Shown in pieces: positions 16,465-25,179 of a stretch of DNA of 64,000 bases. The stretch is from Bailinhaonella thermotolerans (GTDB lineage Bacteria; Actinomycetota; Actinomycetes; Streptosporangiales; Streptosporangiaceae), in NCBI RefSeq assembly GCF_003594875.1, contig NZ_QZEY01000005.1, forward strand, positions 62,001 to 126,000, written 5' to 3'. The notes beneath the pieces are model-generated. The model saw only the letters and a program-made list of their open reading frames with translations. It made no database searches and was not told the DNA's origin. Position numbers and translations under genes: made by a program. The stretch's first letter is position 1. Every line of letters starts with the position of its first letter.

Positions 16465-17622
16465 TCAGGACGGGCGGGGGGTGGGGGTCGCTGCGGTGAG
16501 GCGGGTGAGGATCTGTCGCAGGACCGGGGCTGGGGTGCCGAAGTTGAGGCGGGCGAAGCCCTCGCCCTCGGGGCCGAAGCTGGGGCCGGGTACGAGCTTG
16601 ACGCCCGCGTGGTCCAGGAAGAAGGCGGCCGGGTCCCGGTCCAGGGCGAGCGGGCGGCAGTCGAGCCAGGCGAGGTAGGCGGCCTCGGGGGTGCGGAACC
16701 GGACGCCGGGCGGGAGGTGGTCGGCCAGGAGGGCGCGGTTGCGGTCGAGTGTGGCCAGCGCCTCCTTGAGCCAGTCGTCGCACTGTTCCCAGGCGGCGAT
16801 GGTCGCGGTGACGCTGAGGGCGCTGACGTCGCCGAAGAGCTGGGGCGGGTAGTCCGCCAGGGCGCGGCGGAGGCCCTCGTGGCCGACGTGCGCCACCGAG
16901 CAGCGCAGCCCGGCGAGGTTGAAGCCCTTGCTCGCGGAGTTGAGGGTGACCGTCCGGGCGGCGGCGCCGGAGCCGACCGAGGCGAACGGGATGTGCTCGT
17001 GCGGCGCGTACACCAGGTCGGACAGGATCTCGTCGGAGACGACCAGCAGGTCGTGGCGCTCGGCCACCTCCGCGATGGCCTCCAGCTCGTCCCGCCGGAA
17101 CGCGCGGCCCGTCGGGTTGTGCGGGTTGACCAGCACGAGGACCCGGCAGCCCGCCGCGTCTTCCGCGAGCCTCCCGGCGTCGAAGCTCCAGCCGTCCGGG
17201 GTGTCGATCATGGGGATCGGGACTGTGCGCCGGCCCATGAGCTCCAGGGTCCCCAGGTACGGCGGGTACGCCGGGGTGTGGATCAGCACACCGTCCCCCG
17301 GCTCGGTCCCGGCGAACAGCACGACCTGGAGCGCCTGGATCAGCTCGGTGAACACCCGCGTGTGCGCCGGGTCGGGGCGCCAGCCGTACAGTCTGTCCAT
17401 CCGGGCCGTGAACGCCTCGCCCAGGGGGTTGGCGACGTCCTCGGAGTCCCAGGACGGGTAGCCCAGCTCACGGTCCGCGTGCCGCGCGATGGCCTCGCGG
17501 ACGGCGGCGGGGACCGGGAAGTCCATGTCCGCGATCCAGGCGGGCAGCACGTCGGGCCCCACCGCGTTCCACTTCACACCCTCGCGCGCCCGCAGGAAAT
17601 CGAGGTCGAGATCGTCGAACAT
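16465..17622 (-). CDS. MalY/PatB-type PLP-dependent aminotransferase or C-S lyase
   Basis: A 385-residue fold-type I enzyme from ATG 17622 (GGGAGGGTGCC upstream); a longer in-frame start adds an unlikely Arg-rich leader. Signatures: VLPAWIADMDFPVP near residue 25-40, NPHNPTGRAFRRDEL, VVSDEILSDLVY and the PLP lysine K232 in SASKGFNLAGLR. This arrangement fits the MalY/PatB group, which removes H2S, pyruvate and NH3 from cystathionine or cysteine conjugates. Convergent with the caspase gene, 70 bases apart. A true class I aminotransferase role is the alternative. Confidence 0.87.
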   Translation of the reverse strand: MFDDLDLDFLRAREGVKWNAVGPDVLPAWIADMDFPVPAAVREAIARHADRELGYPSWDSEDVANPLGEAFTARMDRLYGWRPDPAHTRVFTELIQALQVVLFAGTEPGDGVLIHTPAYPPYLGTLELMGRRTVPIPMIDTPDGWSFDAGRLAEDAAGCRVLVLVNPHNPTGRAFRRDELEAIAEVAERHDLLVVSDEILSDLVYAPHEHIPFASVGSGAAARTVTLNSASKGFNLAGLRCSVAHVGHEGLRRALADYPPQLFGDVSALSVTATIAAWEQCDDWLKEALATLDRNRALLADHLPPGVRFRTPEAAYLAWLDCRPLALDRDPAAFFLDHAGVKLVPGPSFGPEGEGFARLNFGTPAPVLRQILTRLTAATPTPRPS

Positions 17623-18439
17623 GGCACCCTCCCGATCGAAGTACGGCCACCGCCCGTGTGCGCGGCGGCCAGGGAAAGCGTAGTTACGCCAGATGTGGAT
17701 GCGTTTGACGGTTTTCCCGCTCGGACGCAACATTCTTGCGCGCCCCCGACGACCTCCGCCTCCTGCTCACGGGGCCAGGTGTGGCCCCACGCGCCTTTCA
17801 GCCCGGAAAGGGGCGGGATGAAGCGGGGGCGCGTACGTCGAGCCGGGGCTGTTCGGTCTGGGTGACGCGGTGGTGGATGGAGGCCGGATTTCACCTGTCG
17901 GTCGGTGAATTCCGCGGCGCGAAGAAGGGATCGGCACCGGCGGGGCCGGATGGCTTGTCTACGCCGACGAGGACGGCCTGGTATCAGGGAACCTTTCTTC
18001 GCTCGGCCCGGGAGCGGTTCGGACTGGGCGAATCCGTGGGCGGGGCATCGGGGGCCTCCTCTGTGACATCGTGGCAGCGCGGTCGAGGCGATCGCGATGC
18101 TCCGGGAGCGGTGGGGCGTTTCGCTGATTCACCGGCGTGGGCCGTACATCCTCTCAAGAGCAGGGGTCATGACGGTGGGCCTGTCGATGGAGGAGAGCGA
18201 CTGGGCAGCGGCTGGATGGGCACAGGCGACCGGCGGACCTGCGCGAAACAGGTGATCGGCGCTTGGGCAGTCGCGAGTGCGGGGGCGGGAGGCACCTGGC
18301 GGAGGATGGCGGGGTGAGCGGCGCGGGGTGCCTGGACGCCCGGTTTTCAGAACCGGGGGTGGGGTGGAGTCCCGGTCGGGAGGGTGGGGGTGGGGTTGTG
18401 GGCGTAGCTGGTCATGGCAGCCGGACTCGGTGTCCTGGG
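17623..18439. other. Long stretch without a recognisable gene
   Basis: About 0.8 kb between the MalY-like gene and the HNH pseudogene. Plus-strand open frames exist (for example 17736-18317), but their products are compositionally random and have no family signature. A fragment reading VGLSMEESDWAA near 18170 may be a decayed gene. I see no RNA gene. It is best viewed as eroded element DNA at the border of the defence island. Confidence 0.4.
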
Positions 18440-19075
18440 ACAGGTGGGGAGGGGAAGGGCAGGCGCCGTACGCCGGTGGATCGGGGTCGCGGAGGACGGG
18501 ATCGCGGAAGGGGCGGAGTGATCGTGTGTAGAGGACGTCGTAGGAGTGGGCCAGGCACGAGGTCCAGCGAAGGGCGTTGTCGGGGAGGCGGGCCCCGGCC
18601 ATCCGCCTTCGTGCTTGAGGCGGTGGTCGCGGCAGGCGGCGGTGGGCCTGGCCCGGGTCCGGCGGCGGGAAGCCGGCGGCTCGCCACGCCTCGTGTTGCG
18701 CGGCCAGGTTCGCCACGATGGCCCGCCAGGGGCGGGAGACTGCGGGATTCGCGGCGAGGGCGGTGAGGTCGGCCTGGGTCAGGTGGAGTTCGACGGCCCG
18801 CCGCGTGCTCCGTCACGGCCCAGGACGGCGGGGCGCTCACGGGTGAGGCAGGCGAACACCAAGGCCAGGCGTCGTCGGTCAGGGCGAGCCGCCACTCGCC
18901 GCCGGTCTGCGCGAGGACCAGGTCACGCGCCTGATCAGGGTGGACGGACCCCCAGCCGACAAGATGACCGGGCCGGAGATCCCGACCGATCAGAGCGGCC
19001 AGGCCGACTCGGACCTCCACCCCCCGCCCCCGCCCGCCCCACGTCAACGTCCTCCGCCTTCCCGCCGACATGTAC
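18440..19075 (-). pseudogene. HNH endonuclease relic of the 13E12/DUF222 type
   Basis: Pieces in different minus-strand frames, read in order, give: VEVRVGLAALIGRDLRPGHL, WGSVHPDQARDLVLAQTGGE, WRLALTDD; then RAVELHLTQADLTALAANPA, VSRPWRAIVANLAAQHEAW; then CRDHRLKHEGGW; then LRWTSCLAHSYDVLYTRS. These are successive parts of the actinobacterial DUF222-HNH proteins, including the CRDHRLKHEGGW part of the HNH motif. At least two frame changes are needed, so the gene is dead. It directly follows the FtsK-like fragment in the same direction. Confidence 0.6.
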
Positions 19076-19099
19076 GTCGAACCGTCCCGTATGGGCGCG

Positions 19100-19560
19100 G
19101 TCCTCCAATCCTCCGCCTGCGCGCGGGTCATGGCGGTGACCTCGTTGTCGCTGATGAAGTGGGCGCGCAGCGGCGTGGGCATGCTTCCCTCTGCGAGCAG
19201 CACCCCGTTCCCGCGCTGAGTGGGGTCGAGGGCTCCGGCGTTGTAGTCGCGGCTCGCCCAGCCCTGGCCGGGGATTGTGTCCGAGGCTTGCGGGGTCGTG
19301 CAGCGCAAGGTCCAGCGGACGGACAGGGTGTCGCGCAGCTTGGTGGGCACCACGTCCGCAGAGGGTCGCTGGGTGGCCGCCGAGACGACGATGCCGGAGG
19401 TTCGCCCGAGAGAGACCAGGTCTCACAGCAGGCGGACGATGCCCTTGCCATGCCGCTCGTTGGTGGTGAAGACCTGGATCTCGTCGATGTGCAGGACGAG
19501 CAGGGGCATGATCAGCTCGGCGGAGAGCTCAGCAGCCGTTTGGTCTACTTCCAGGCCTTG
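19100..19560 (-). pseudogene. FtsK/SpoIIIE-type DNA translocase relic (integrative element)
   Basis: A minus-strand frame reads MPLLVLHIDEIQVFTTNERH (Walker B region), GKGIVRLL, a TGA stop at about 19410, then DLVSLGRTSGIVVSAATQRP, SADVVPTKLRDTLSVRWTLR and SDNEVTAMTRAQAEDWR. This is the C-terminal motor part of the FtsK-like Tra proteins that move DNA in actinomycete integrative and conjugative elements. The in-frame stop and the missing N-terminal part, including Walker A, make it a pseudogene. It abuts and partly overlaps the 3' end of vsr. Confidence 0.7.
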
Positions 19561-20410
19561 GTTCCGCCGGTCCGGCAGCGCCGGGAGATGAATTTTCTCT
19601 CGATCTGGTCGAAGACCGATTTGTCGATGATGACCGGGTGGACGACGCGCCTCGCACGACTGCCGCGATGCGAGCGGCGGCCGCCGACACCTCCTCATGC
19701 TCCCAGATCCGGATGACGGTCCAGCCCGCTTTGGCGAGCAGCATGTTGGTGTCCTGATCGCGCCGTTGGTTGGCGGAGATCTTCTCGTGCCAGAAGTCGA
19801 AGTTCTTCTGCGACGGCCGGTAATGGGCGGGTTCGGGGCAGCCGTGCCAGTAGCAACCATCGACGAAGACTGCGACCTTGGCCTTGGTGAATACCAGATC
19901 GGCGGTACGCCGGACCTCCGCGAGCGGTCGGCGGGCGACCCGGTAGCGCAGGCCGAGAGCATGTACGGCGGAGCGTAGCCGACGCTCGGGTCTGGTGTCT
20001 CGGCTCCGGTTGGCCTTCATCGCTTGCCGAACAGCTGGACTGGATGCCCAGGAGAACTCCACTGGTGACGCCGATGGCGGCGCGAGCAGCCCCTGGGCAT
20101 GCGCCGCCCGCCACGCCGCGGCGAGATTCTCCGCGCGGGTTTCGTGATCGACCTCGCCCACATAGAGAGCCGGGGACTTGCCCTTGTCCGACCAGCGGAG
20201 ATAGGCGCGAATACGACGAGTCTTGGTGTAGACCTTGAGCTCGATGGAGGCGCACGCGCGACGCCCATCACCGAGATCGACATACCGCGCCTCGTGGCCA
20301 CCAGCGGCACGGTCCTGCTCCGCCGAGCGTCCCTCACGGGTGCGGGCACGCCCCTTCCAGGCCCGTGGAGGAGGCGGCTTGTCCTTCCATCGCCCTTCTC
20401 CTGAGGTCAT
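19529..20410 (-). CDS. vsr: Very short patch repair endonuclease (Vsr)
   Basis: A 293-residue protein; ATG 20410 overlaps the methyltransferase stop (ATGA). The N-terminal ~110 residues (RAWKGRARTREGRSAEQ, YVDLGDGRRACASIELKVYT) are the extension seen in actinobacterial Vsr proteins. The C-terminal nuclease domain has SRDTRPERRLRSAVHALGLR, ADLVFTKAKVAVFVDGCYWH, GCPEP and WTVIRIWEHE. Vsr nicks beside T:G mismatches formed by deamination of 5-methylcytosine and so protects sites modified by the coupled C5 methyltransferase. The last ~40 residues are Ser/Arg rich and outside the family; they look like read-through into the FtsK relic at a recombination joint near 19650. Confidence 0.9.
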   Translation of the reverse strand: MTSGEGRWKDKPPPPRAWKGRARTREGRSAEQDRAAGGHEARYVDLGDGRRACASIELKVYTKTRRIRAYLRWSDKGKSPALYVGEVDHETRAENLAAAWRAAHAQGLLAPPSASPVEFSWASSPAVRQAMKANRSRDTRPERRLRSAVHALGLRYRVARRPLAEVRRTADLVFTKAKVAVFVDGCYWHGCPEPAHYRPSQKNFDFWHEKISANQRRDQDTNMLLAKAGWTVIRIWEHEEVSAAAARIAAVVRGASSTRSSSTNRSSTRSRENSSPGAAGPAEPRPGSRPNGC

Positions 20411-21714
20411 CCTCGTGCCTCAGACTCACGCAACGTTTCCGCTACCGCCTTCGCGAAGACCTCGCCCAGCCGGACCGGAACGGCATTGCCCAGTTGCCGC
20501 ATCTGCTCACCACGAGGGCCTTCCAGTCGCCAGCTATCGGGAAAGGTCATGACCCGGGCCGTTTCGCGTACGGTCATGTAGCGGTGTGTCCCATCGTCGA
20601 GAAGCATGACCGACTCGCCGCCTGGGACCCCGTGGACGCCAGCTTTGACCGTCTTGGCCGGGCGGTCAAGCTCGTTGGGAGTGTGGCCCGCGTAGATGCG
20701 GGCACCCGGCCAGCCGATGTGATCAGTGACGTTGCCCAGATTGCGCTCTCTGCGGTCGAGGAATTCCGGCGGGATGGGAGGCAACGGCTTGCCCTCGTTC
20801 TCCTCGATGCCTCTAATCGCGTCCCGCAGGGTCCGCCACGGCTGGAGCCTGTCCGCCCGTGAGATCGTGTTGGGAATCCGAGCCATGACATGTTTGCGAA
20901 CGCCAGCGGGTACCTCATGGCGCTCCCAATAAGTCCCGTCGAGCATCGACTGGAAGAGCGCGTCCTCTGAGTGTGTAGGCCGCACCCTGTACTGGAACGC
21001 CTCCAGATCGACATTCAGGTCCGCCCGGAAGGCAACGATGATGATGCGTTGCCGTACCTGCGGGACGCCGTAGTCCGCCGCGTTCACCTGGGTCACCACG
21101 ACCTGGTAGCGCTGAGCCGGATCAACGGTCCCTTCGGCGAGCTTTCGCCGAAGCACCTCATCGTGCTCCTGCCAGAGCACGTCGCCGCCCCGCTCTTCGA
21201 AGGGGAGCTCCATCTCGCGCACGATGTAGTCGAAGTAGGGCTTGAAGGAGGGGCGAAGTAGACCACGGACGTTCTCGCAGATGACCGCTTTCGGCTTCAT
21301 CTCGCGGATCGCGCGGAACATCTCGGGAAACATGTTTCGCTTGTCCTCGTCCCCCTTAGCGATTCCACCCAAGCTGAACGGCTGGCACGGCGGGCCGCCC
21401 GCGAGAACGTCCACTTTGCCTTCTAGGTACGAGAACCGGACCTTCCGGATGTCACCGACGGCCAGCGGGGGCCGCTCGCCCGGCCCAGGAATCCAGAGAC
21501 AGTCAGAGTCACCCTCGGTCTCAGCGGCCTCGATGTCCACAGGGATCGGCTTCTCCCCGTTGATGGCGAGAGTCTCACACGCCCGCTTGGCGAACTCGTT
21601 GAACAGCAAGGGGCGGAAGCCCGCACGCTGGACACCCATCGCCAGGCCACCACCACCCGCGAACAGTTCGACCGCCGTGCGATCCTGTTCGAGGCCTTCT
21701 GGCTGTTCAGACAT
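20407..21714 (-). CDS. DNA (cytosine-5) methyltransferase of the Eco29kI-like system
   Basis: 435 residues from ATG 21714. C5 methyltransferase motifs appear in order: I (AVELFAGGGGLAMG), IV with the catalytic Cys (LAGGPPCQPFSLGG), VI (AVICENVRGLL), VIII (YGVPQVRQRIIIV) and X (QLGNAVPVRLGE). It transfers a methyl group from S-adenosylmethionine to cytosine and protects host DNA from the restriction enzyme encoded just upstream. If the pair resembles Eco29kI the target would be CCGCGG; this is an inference. It has its own promoter with the predicted transcription start at or near ATG 21714, so the mRNA is probably leaderless; a TTG six bases earlier is the alternative start. Coupled to vsr by ATGA. 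Confidence 0.92.
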   Translation of the reverse strand: MSEQPEGLEQDRTAVELFAGGGGLAMGVQRAGFRPLLFNEFAKRACETLAINGEKPIPVDIEAAETEGDSDCLWIPGPGERPPLAVGDIRKVRFSYLEGKVDVLAGGPPCQPFSLGGIAKGDEDKRNMFPEMFRAIREMKPKAVICENVRGLLRPSFKPYFDYIVREMELPFEERGGDVLWQEHDEVLRRKLAEGTVDPAQRYQVVVTQVNAADYGVPQVRQRIIIVAFRADLNVDLEAFQYRVRPTHSEDALFQSMLDGTYWERHEVPAGVRKHVMARIPNTISRADRLQPWRTLRDAIRGIEENEGKPLPPIPPEFLDRRERNLGNVTDHIGWPGARIYAGHTPNELDRPAKTVKAGVHGVPGGESVMLLDDGTHRYMTVRETARVMTFPDSWRLEGPRGEQMRQLGNAVPVRLGEVFAKAVAETLRESEARG

Positions 21715-21720
21715 CCTCAA

Positions 21721-21748
21721 AGTGTACCGCGGACTTTGTGATCTTCAA
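21721..21748 (-). promoter_or_regulatory. Promoter of the methyltransferase gene, containing a CCGCGG site
   Basis: On the minus strand: -35 TTGAAG (21748-21743), a 16-base spacer, and -10 TACACT (21726-21721), ending six bases before ATG 21714. This predicts a leaderless transcript. The sequence CCGCGG, the Eco29kI recognition sequence, occupies 21732-21727 directly next to the -10 box. Methylation of this site could feed back on the gene. Confidence 0.6.
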
Positions 21749-21792
21749 GGGCTTTCGGAAATCAGTTCGAGACTAGCTTCCGTCAAGCTAAG

Positions 21793-22677
21793 TCAAACGC
21801 CGCTCTGCTCGGCCGCCAGGGTGTTCACCTCCGCGACCTCTTCGGGATCGGGGAGCGCGTCTGACGTGTCCCCCACCGCGACCCATCGCACCTCCGTCAG
21901 GTCTAGCCCGAAGGCCGCGTTCTCCGACAGAAACGCATCCGGTCGGTAGACGCGCAGCCGTCGGTCGGCCGCTCCCTTCTTGGCCGGCGACCAGATCATG
22001 TTCGCCCGCTGGCCACGGAGCCGTCTCAGCTCTGTCTCCCTCGACGGATCGCTCTCCTCCAGCGAGAAGACCGCGATCCCGGCGCGAATCCGGGCCTCCA
22101 TCTCCGCGCGAGTGAATCGTCTGTTGCACAGCAGTCCCTTCGCGCGCGGGCGCCCCGGGTGGATCGAATCCCAGATGGACCTGGCGTTGTCCCGCGCGGT
22201 CCCCGCCGGATTGGCGCCGAATCCCGGCATCAACGTGTTCCACAGGACGGGGGCGTAGGCTCTCAGCAGTGCCCGCTCCCCGAGCACGATCCAGACGTCA
22301 TCCAGGGGAAGGAGACGGATGTCGAAGTCGGTCACCGCGAGGTTGCAGGAAGCCTCGGCGATGCTCGCCCCGTGCTTACCGACCCGGGCGAAGAGGGCAG
22401 GCTTGGTCTCATCCGGAGGATCACCATAGCTGCTGTTGCCGGCCTCCGCTTTGCCCACATAGATCGGGACATCCTTACTCTTGAGCTCGGCGTAGAGCGG
22501 ATGATCCCCTTTGTAGTACAAGGCATATAGTCCTGCGCCAGGGAACTCCTCCAAGGACTCCAGAGGCTCTCTGCGCTGGCCGTCCAGCGCCTCACGCAGA
22601 TTCCGGCTCAGCTGGTCGAGGTTCAGCGGATCGAACTTCGGACGTATGTCCGTCGAAGCCAGCGGGGGAAGGGTCAT
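21793..22677 (-). CDS. Eco29kI-like GIY-YIG restriction endonuclease
   Basis: 294 residues from ATG 22677. The GIY-YIG core is visible as GAGLYALYYKG followed by PIYVGKAEAGNSSYGD, with KFDPLNLDQLSRNLREAL before it and RLLPLDDVWIVLGERALLRA, WNTLMPGFGANPAGTARDN and IHPGRPRAKGLL after it. This order matches the Eco29kI family, which cuts within CCGCGG. It lies upstream of the methyltransferase in the same direction, as in Eco29kI (R before M), with 78 bases between them. A candidate -10 (TACCCT, 22690-22685) sits seven bases before the ATG, suggesting leaderless expression; I see no good -35. An earlier in-frame start would place coding over the divergent control region and is rejected. Confidence 0.88.
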   Translation of the reverse strand: MTLPPLASTDIRPKFDPLNLDQLSRNLREALDGQRREPLESLEEFPGAGLYALYYKGDHPLYAELKSKDVPIYVGKAEAGNSSYGDPPDETKPALFARVGKHGASIAEASCNLAVTDFDIRLLPLDDVWIVLGERALLRAYAPVLWNTLMPGFGANPAGTARDNARSIWDSIHPGRPRAKGLLCNRRFTRAEMEARIRAGIAVFSLEESDPSRETELRRLRGQRANMIWSPAKKGAADRRLRVYRPDAFLSENAAFGLDLTEVRWVAVGDTSDALPDPEEVAEVNTLAAEQSGV

Positions 22678-22838
22678 GGCCGAGAGGGTAGCGGGAATCT
22701 CTGGAGGCACGGAGACCCCTATTGATACCCTATTGATAGGCAATTTTTGTCGGACCTCGCGATTGCCCTGCGGGCCGGGACACGAGCCGCCGGAGCGAGC
22801 GCACGTCATCAGCACCTTCCGCTTACGAGGGAGACCCG
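22678..22838. promoter_or_regulatory. Divergent control region of the defence island, with an 11-bp direct repeat
   Basis: This 161-base region separates the restriction enzyme from the GHKL ATPase operon. It contains CCCTATTGATA twice, back to back (22717-22727 and 22728-22738), followed by an AT-rich GGCAATTTTTG stretch, unusual in this GC-rich DNA. It is a likely operator or promoter element for one or both operons; no controller gene is encoded nearby. Confidence 0.5.
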
Positions 22839-25172
22839 GTGTCGCTTCAGGTCAACGTGCGCCCACACGGCAGGATCTTGTCTGTCTTGGGTGACATCGA
22901 GTTCTCTCAGTGGCAGTGCCTCGCCGAGTTGATCGACAACTCCTTCGACGACTTCCTCTCTCAGGGCTCGGATGCCTATGTCTCCGAACGCCCGACTGTC
23001 ACGGTGTCACTGCCTGGGCGGAACAGCGAGGTGCGCACTGCCGAGGTCTGGATCCGTGACAACGGGCGGGGCATGGACCTCGAAACGCTTACCAATGCCG
23101 TACGCGCGGGGTGGACTAGCAACAGCCGCTACGGTTCACTCGGCTTATACGGCATGGGCTTCAATATCGCGACGGCCCGCCTCGGGCGGCTGACGACCAT
23201 CAAGACCACCCGCGCGGGCGATCCGTCATGGACGGTCATCACCCTGAACCTAGATCAGCTGGCCAGCGGCGACGACTACCTGGTGCCGGTACGACACGAA
23301 CCAAAGGACGACATTGGCGAACACGGCACGCAGATCATCATCGGCAAGCTGAAGCCGGATCAGCGGCAAGCGCTCTCCAAGCAGGAAATCAAGATCCGCG
23401 AGCAGCTCGGCGACGTCTATAGCTACCTCCTGCGGGAGCACGGATTCGTCATCACCGTGAACGGCAAGAAGGTCGCCCCGCGCCTCCCGTGCGTCTGGGA
23501 TGAGTCCCGGACGGTCATCAGGAGCGGCGTTGAGATCCCGGCGGTCATCAGGATCGACGAGCCGCTTCCTCCGGCCAAGGCGTGCATGGATTGCGGCCGC
23601 TGGAACAAGGACTGGGTCGACGAGTGCGATGACTGCCAGAGCACCCGCCTCGAACTCCGTGGTCGGCGGATCTGGGGCTGGATCGGCGTGCAGCGCTACC
23701 TCCACAAGAGCGACTACGGGATTGATTTTCTCCGCAACGGCCGCAAGATCCTCATTAGGAGCAAACGCCCCTTCTTCTGGGAAGACCCAGACACTCTCGA
23801 AGAGGAGCTGGAGTACCCCATAGACTCCCAGCGTGGACGCGGCCGAATCATCGGCGAGATCCACTGCGACCACGTCCAGGTGAACTACCAGAAAAACGCA
23901 TTCGAGTACGATAGTCCCGAGTGGCGCAGGATTGTCCGCACCATCCGAGGGGATAGTCCGCTCCGCGAAAAGATCGCTAAGCGACTCGGCCTTCCTCAGA
24001 ACGAAAGCCCACTCGCCAAGCTCTTCACGGGATATCGCCGCGAAGACCCAGGGCTAAAATACCTGGTCCCTGGCGACGGTCGGCAGGCGTTGTTCGACAA
24101 GGCCGTCGAGTGGGCCAAGAAGTTCCGCGACGGTCACCCCGACTACCAGACAGACCAAATCTGGTACGACGCCGCCTATCAGCATGATCATCCGGTAGTC
24201 CCGGAGCCCACGAACAAGCCCGCGGACCCCTTCGAAGAGATGGGACTCGGTGATCCCATCGAGGCCGGCTCTGAAGAGCAGGGTGAATCCACGGGTGGAT
24301 CCACCACGCCTGCGCCCGACCCCACGCCGACGCCACCAGATCCCGTGGAGACACTCGATCAGCGGCTAGAGCGCTACAGGAGCAACGCCACCCAGATCGT
24401 CGACCTATCAGGTCGTTACGAGGCTCCTGACCTCGGATCTGTGGAGCTGACCGTCTGGGCAGTACGCGAACGAGAACTCACCGACCCCGCCGGAAACGTG
24501 GTCCCTGTCTTCCGCCAGATGACGCGCGCCCCCCAATTGGAGATCTTCATCGCGACCAACCACCCGCTACTTACGGACTACGGCATCGAGGCGCGGGACC
24601 TCGCGATGATCGAAGTCGCGGAGTACATGCGGGTCCGAGGCGCGCCCGCTGGCCGAGACCCCAAGCCGCTCACCGCTGCGCTCTTCGAAATCAAGAGCAG
24701 AGCGGTCGATCAGAAGCTCACCCCCGCTATCCTCGCCAGCCGCGCGGGCCGACTCCTCGACCGTTTGCGCGACGCCATGCAGCGCGAGATCAAAGGGGCG
24801 CCCTCGGCGTACTGGGATATGCTTCAAGAGTCGGAGCGGACGCTTACGCAGCAGCGTTTCGCGATCGAAGCCGGCGACACCCCGTGGGAGACCGTCGTCG
24901 AATCGGGCGACTTCGTCCTCTATCTTCCTGCAAGCGCGCTAGTCCGCCTCCTGGAGAAGCGCCCCGACGCGTTCCTAGACGGCAAAGTATTCAAGCGCCC
25001 CTACGTCAAGCTGACGGACGACACTTCTCGTTCGCTCATTGTCTCGCGTCTGGTGGGCTACGTCAGCGACCTCGCTCTGATGGAACGCCAGCCCCGGCTG
25101 GGCACCATCGAGCTCAAGCGCGTCCAGCTGAGCTGCCTGCTCGTGGAAGCCGACCTCGGCGATACGGAATAG
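22839..25172 (+). CDS. MORC/MutL-like GHKL ATPase of a restriction-associated system
   Basis: 777 residues from GTG 22839 (CGAGGGAGACCC upstream). The N-terminal GHKL ATPase has the N box (E30-L-I-D-N34), G1 (D74-N-G-R-G) and G2 (G102-LYGMGF). A four-cysteine zinc ribbon follows: C249/C252 and C263/C266. Then come a Pro/Thr-rich linker (~450-510) and a C-terminal domain of unknown function. Such ATPases were reported by Iyer, Abhiman and Aravind as MutL/MORC relatives encoded beside restriction systems and SF2 helicases, which is the context here. Likely role: an ATP-driven DNA clamp that recognises or remodels foreign DNA together with the helicase. Seven bases separate it from the next gene. 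Confidence 0.82.
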   Translation: MSLQVNVRPHGRILSVLGDIEFSQWQCLAELIDNSFDDFLSQGSDAYVSERPTVTVSLPGRNSEVRTAEVWIRDNGRGMDLETLTNAVRAGWTSNSRYGSLGLYGMGFNIATARLGRLTTIKTTRAGDPSWTVITLNLDQLASGDDYLVPVRHEPKDDIGEHGTQIIIGKLKPDQRQALSKQEIKIREQLGDVYSYLLREHGFVITVNGKKVAPRLPCVWDESRTVIRSGVEIPAVIRIDEPLPPAKACMDCGRWNKDWVDECDDCQSTRLELRGRRIWGWIGVQRYLHKSDYGIDFLRNGRKILIRSKRPFFWEDPDTLEEELEYPIDSQRGRGRIIGEIHCDHVQVNYQKNAFEYDSPEWRRIVRTIRGDSPLREKIAKRLGLPQNESPLAKLFTGYRREDPGLKYLVPGDGRQALFDKAVEWAKKFRDGHPDYQTDQIWYDAAYQHDHPVVPEPTNKPADPFEEMGLGDPIEAGSEEQGESTGGSTTPAPDPTPTPPDPVETLDQRLERYRSNATQIVDLSGRYEAPDLGSVELTVWAVRERELTDPAGNVVPVFRQMTRAPQLEIFIATNHPLLTDYGIEARDLAMIEVAEYMRVRGAPAGRDPKPLTAALFEIKSRAVDQKLTPAILASRAGRLLDRLRDAMQREIKGAPSAYWDMLQESERTLTQQRFAIEAGDTPWETVVESGDFVLYLPASALVRLLEKRPDAFLDGKVFKRPYVKLTDDTSRSLIVSRLVGYVSDLALMERQPRLGTIELKRVQLSCLLVEADLGDTE

Positions 25173-25179
25173 GCCGCCA

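Noticed and set aside
17736-18317. 193-aa plus-strand frame
   Set aside because: No motif, no ribosome binding site, biased composition; more likely eroded DNA.
18129-18716. 195-aa minus-strand frame as an intact gene
   Set aside because: Only parts match the HNH/DUF222 protein and the HNH motif lies in a different frame, so it is kept as a pseudogene.
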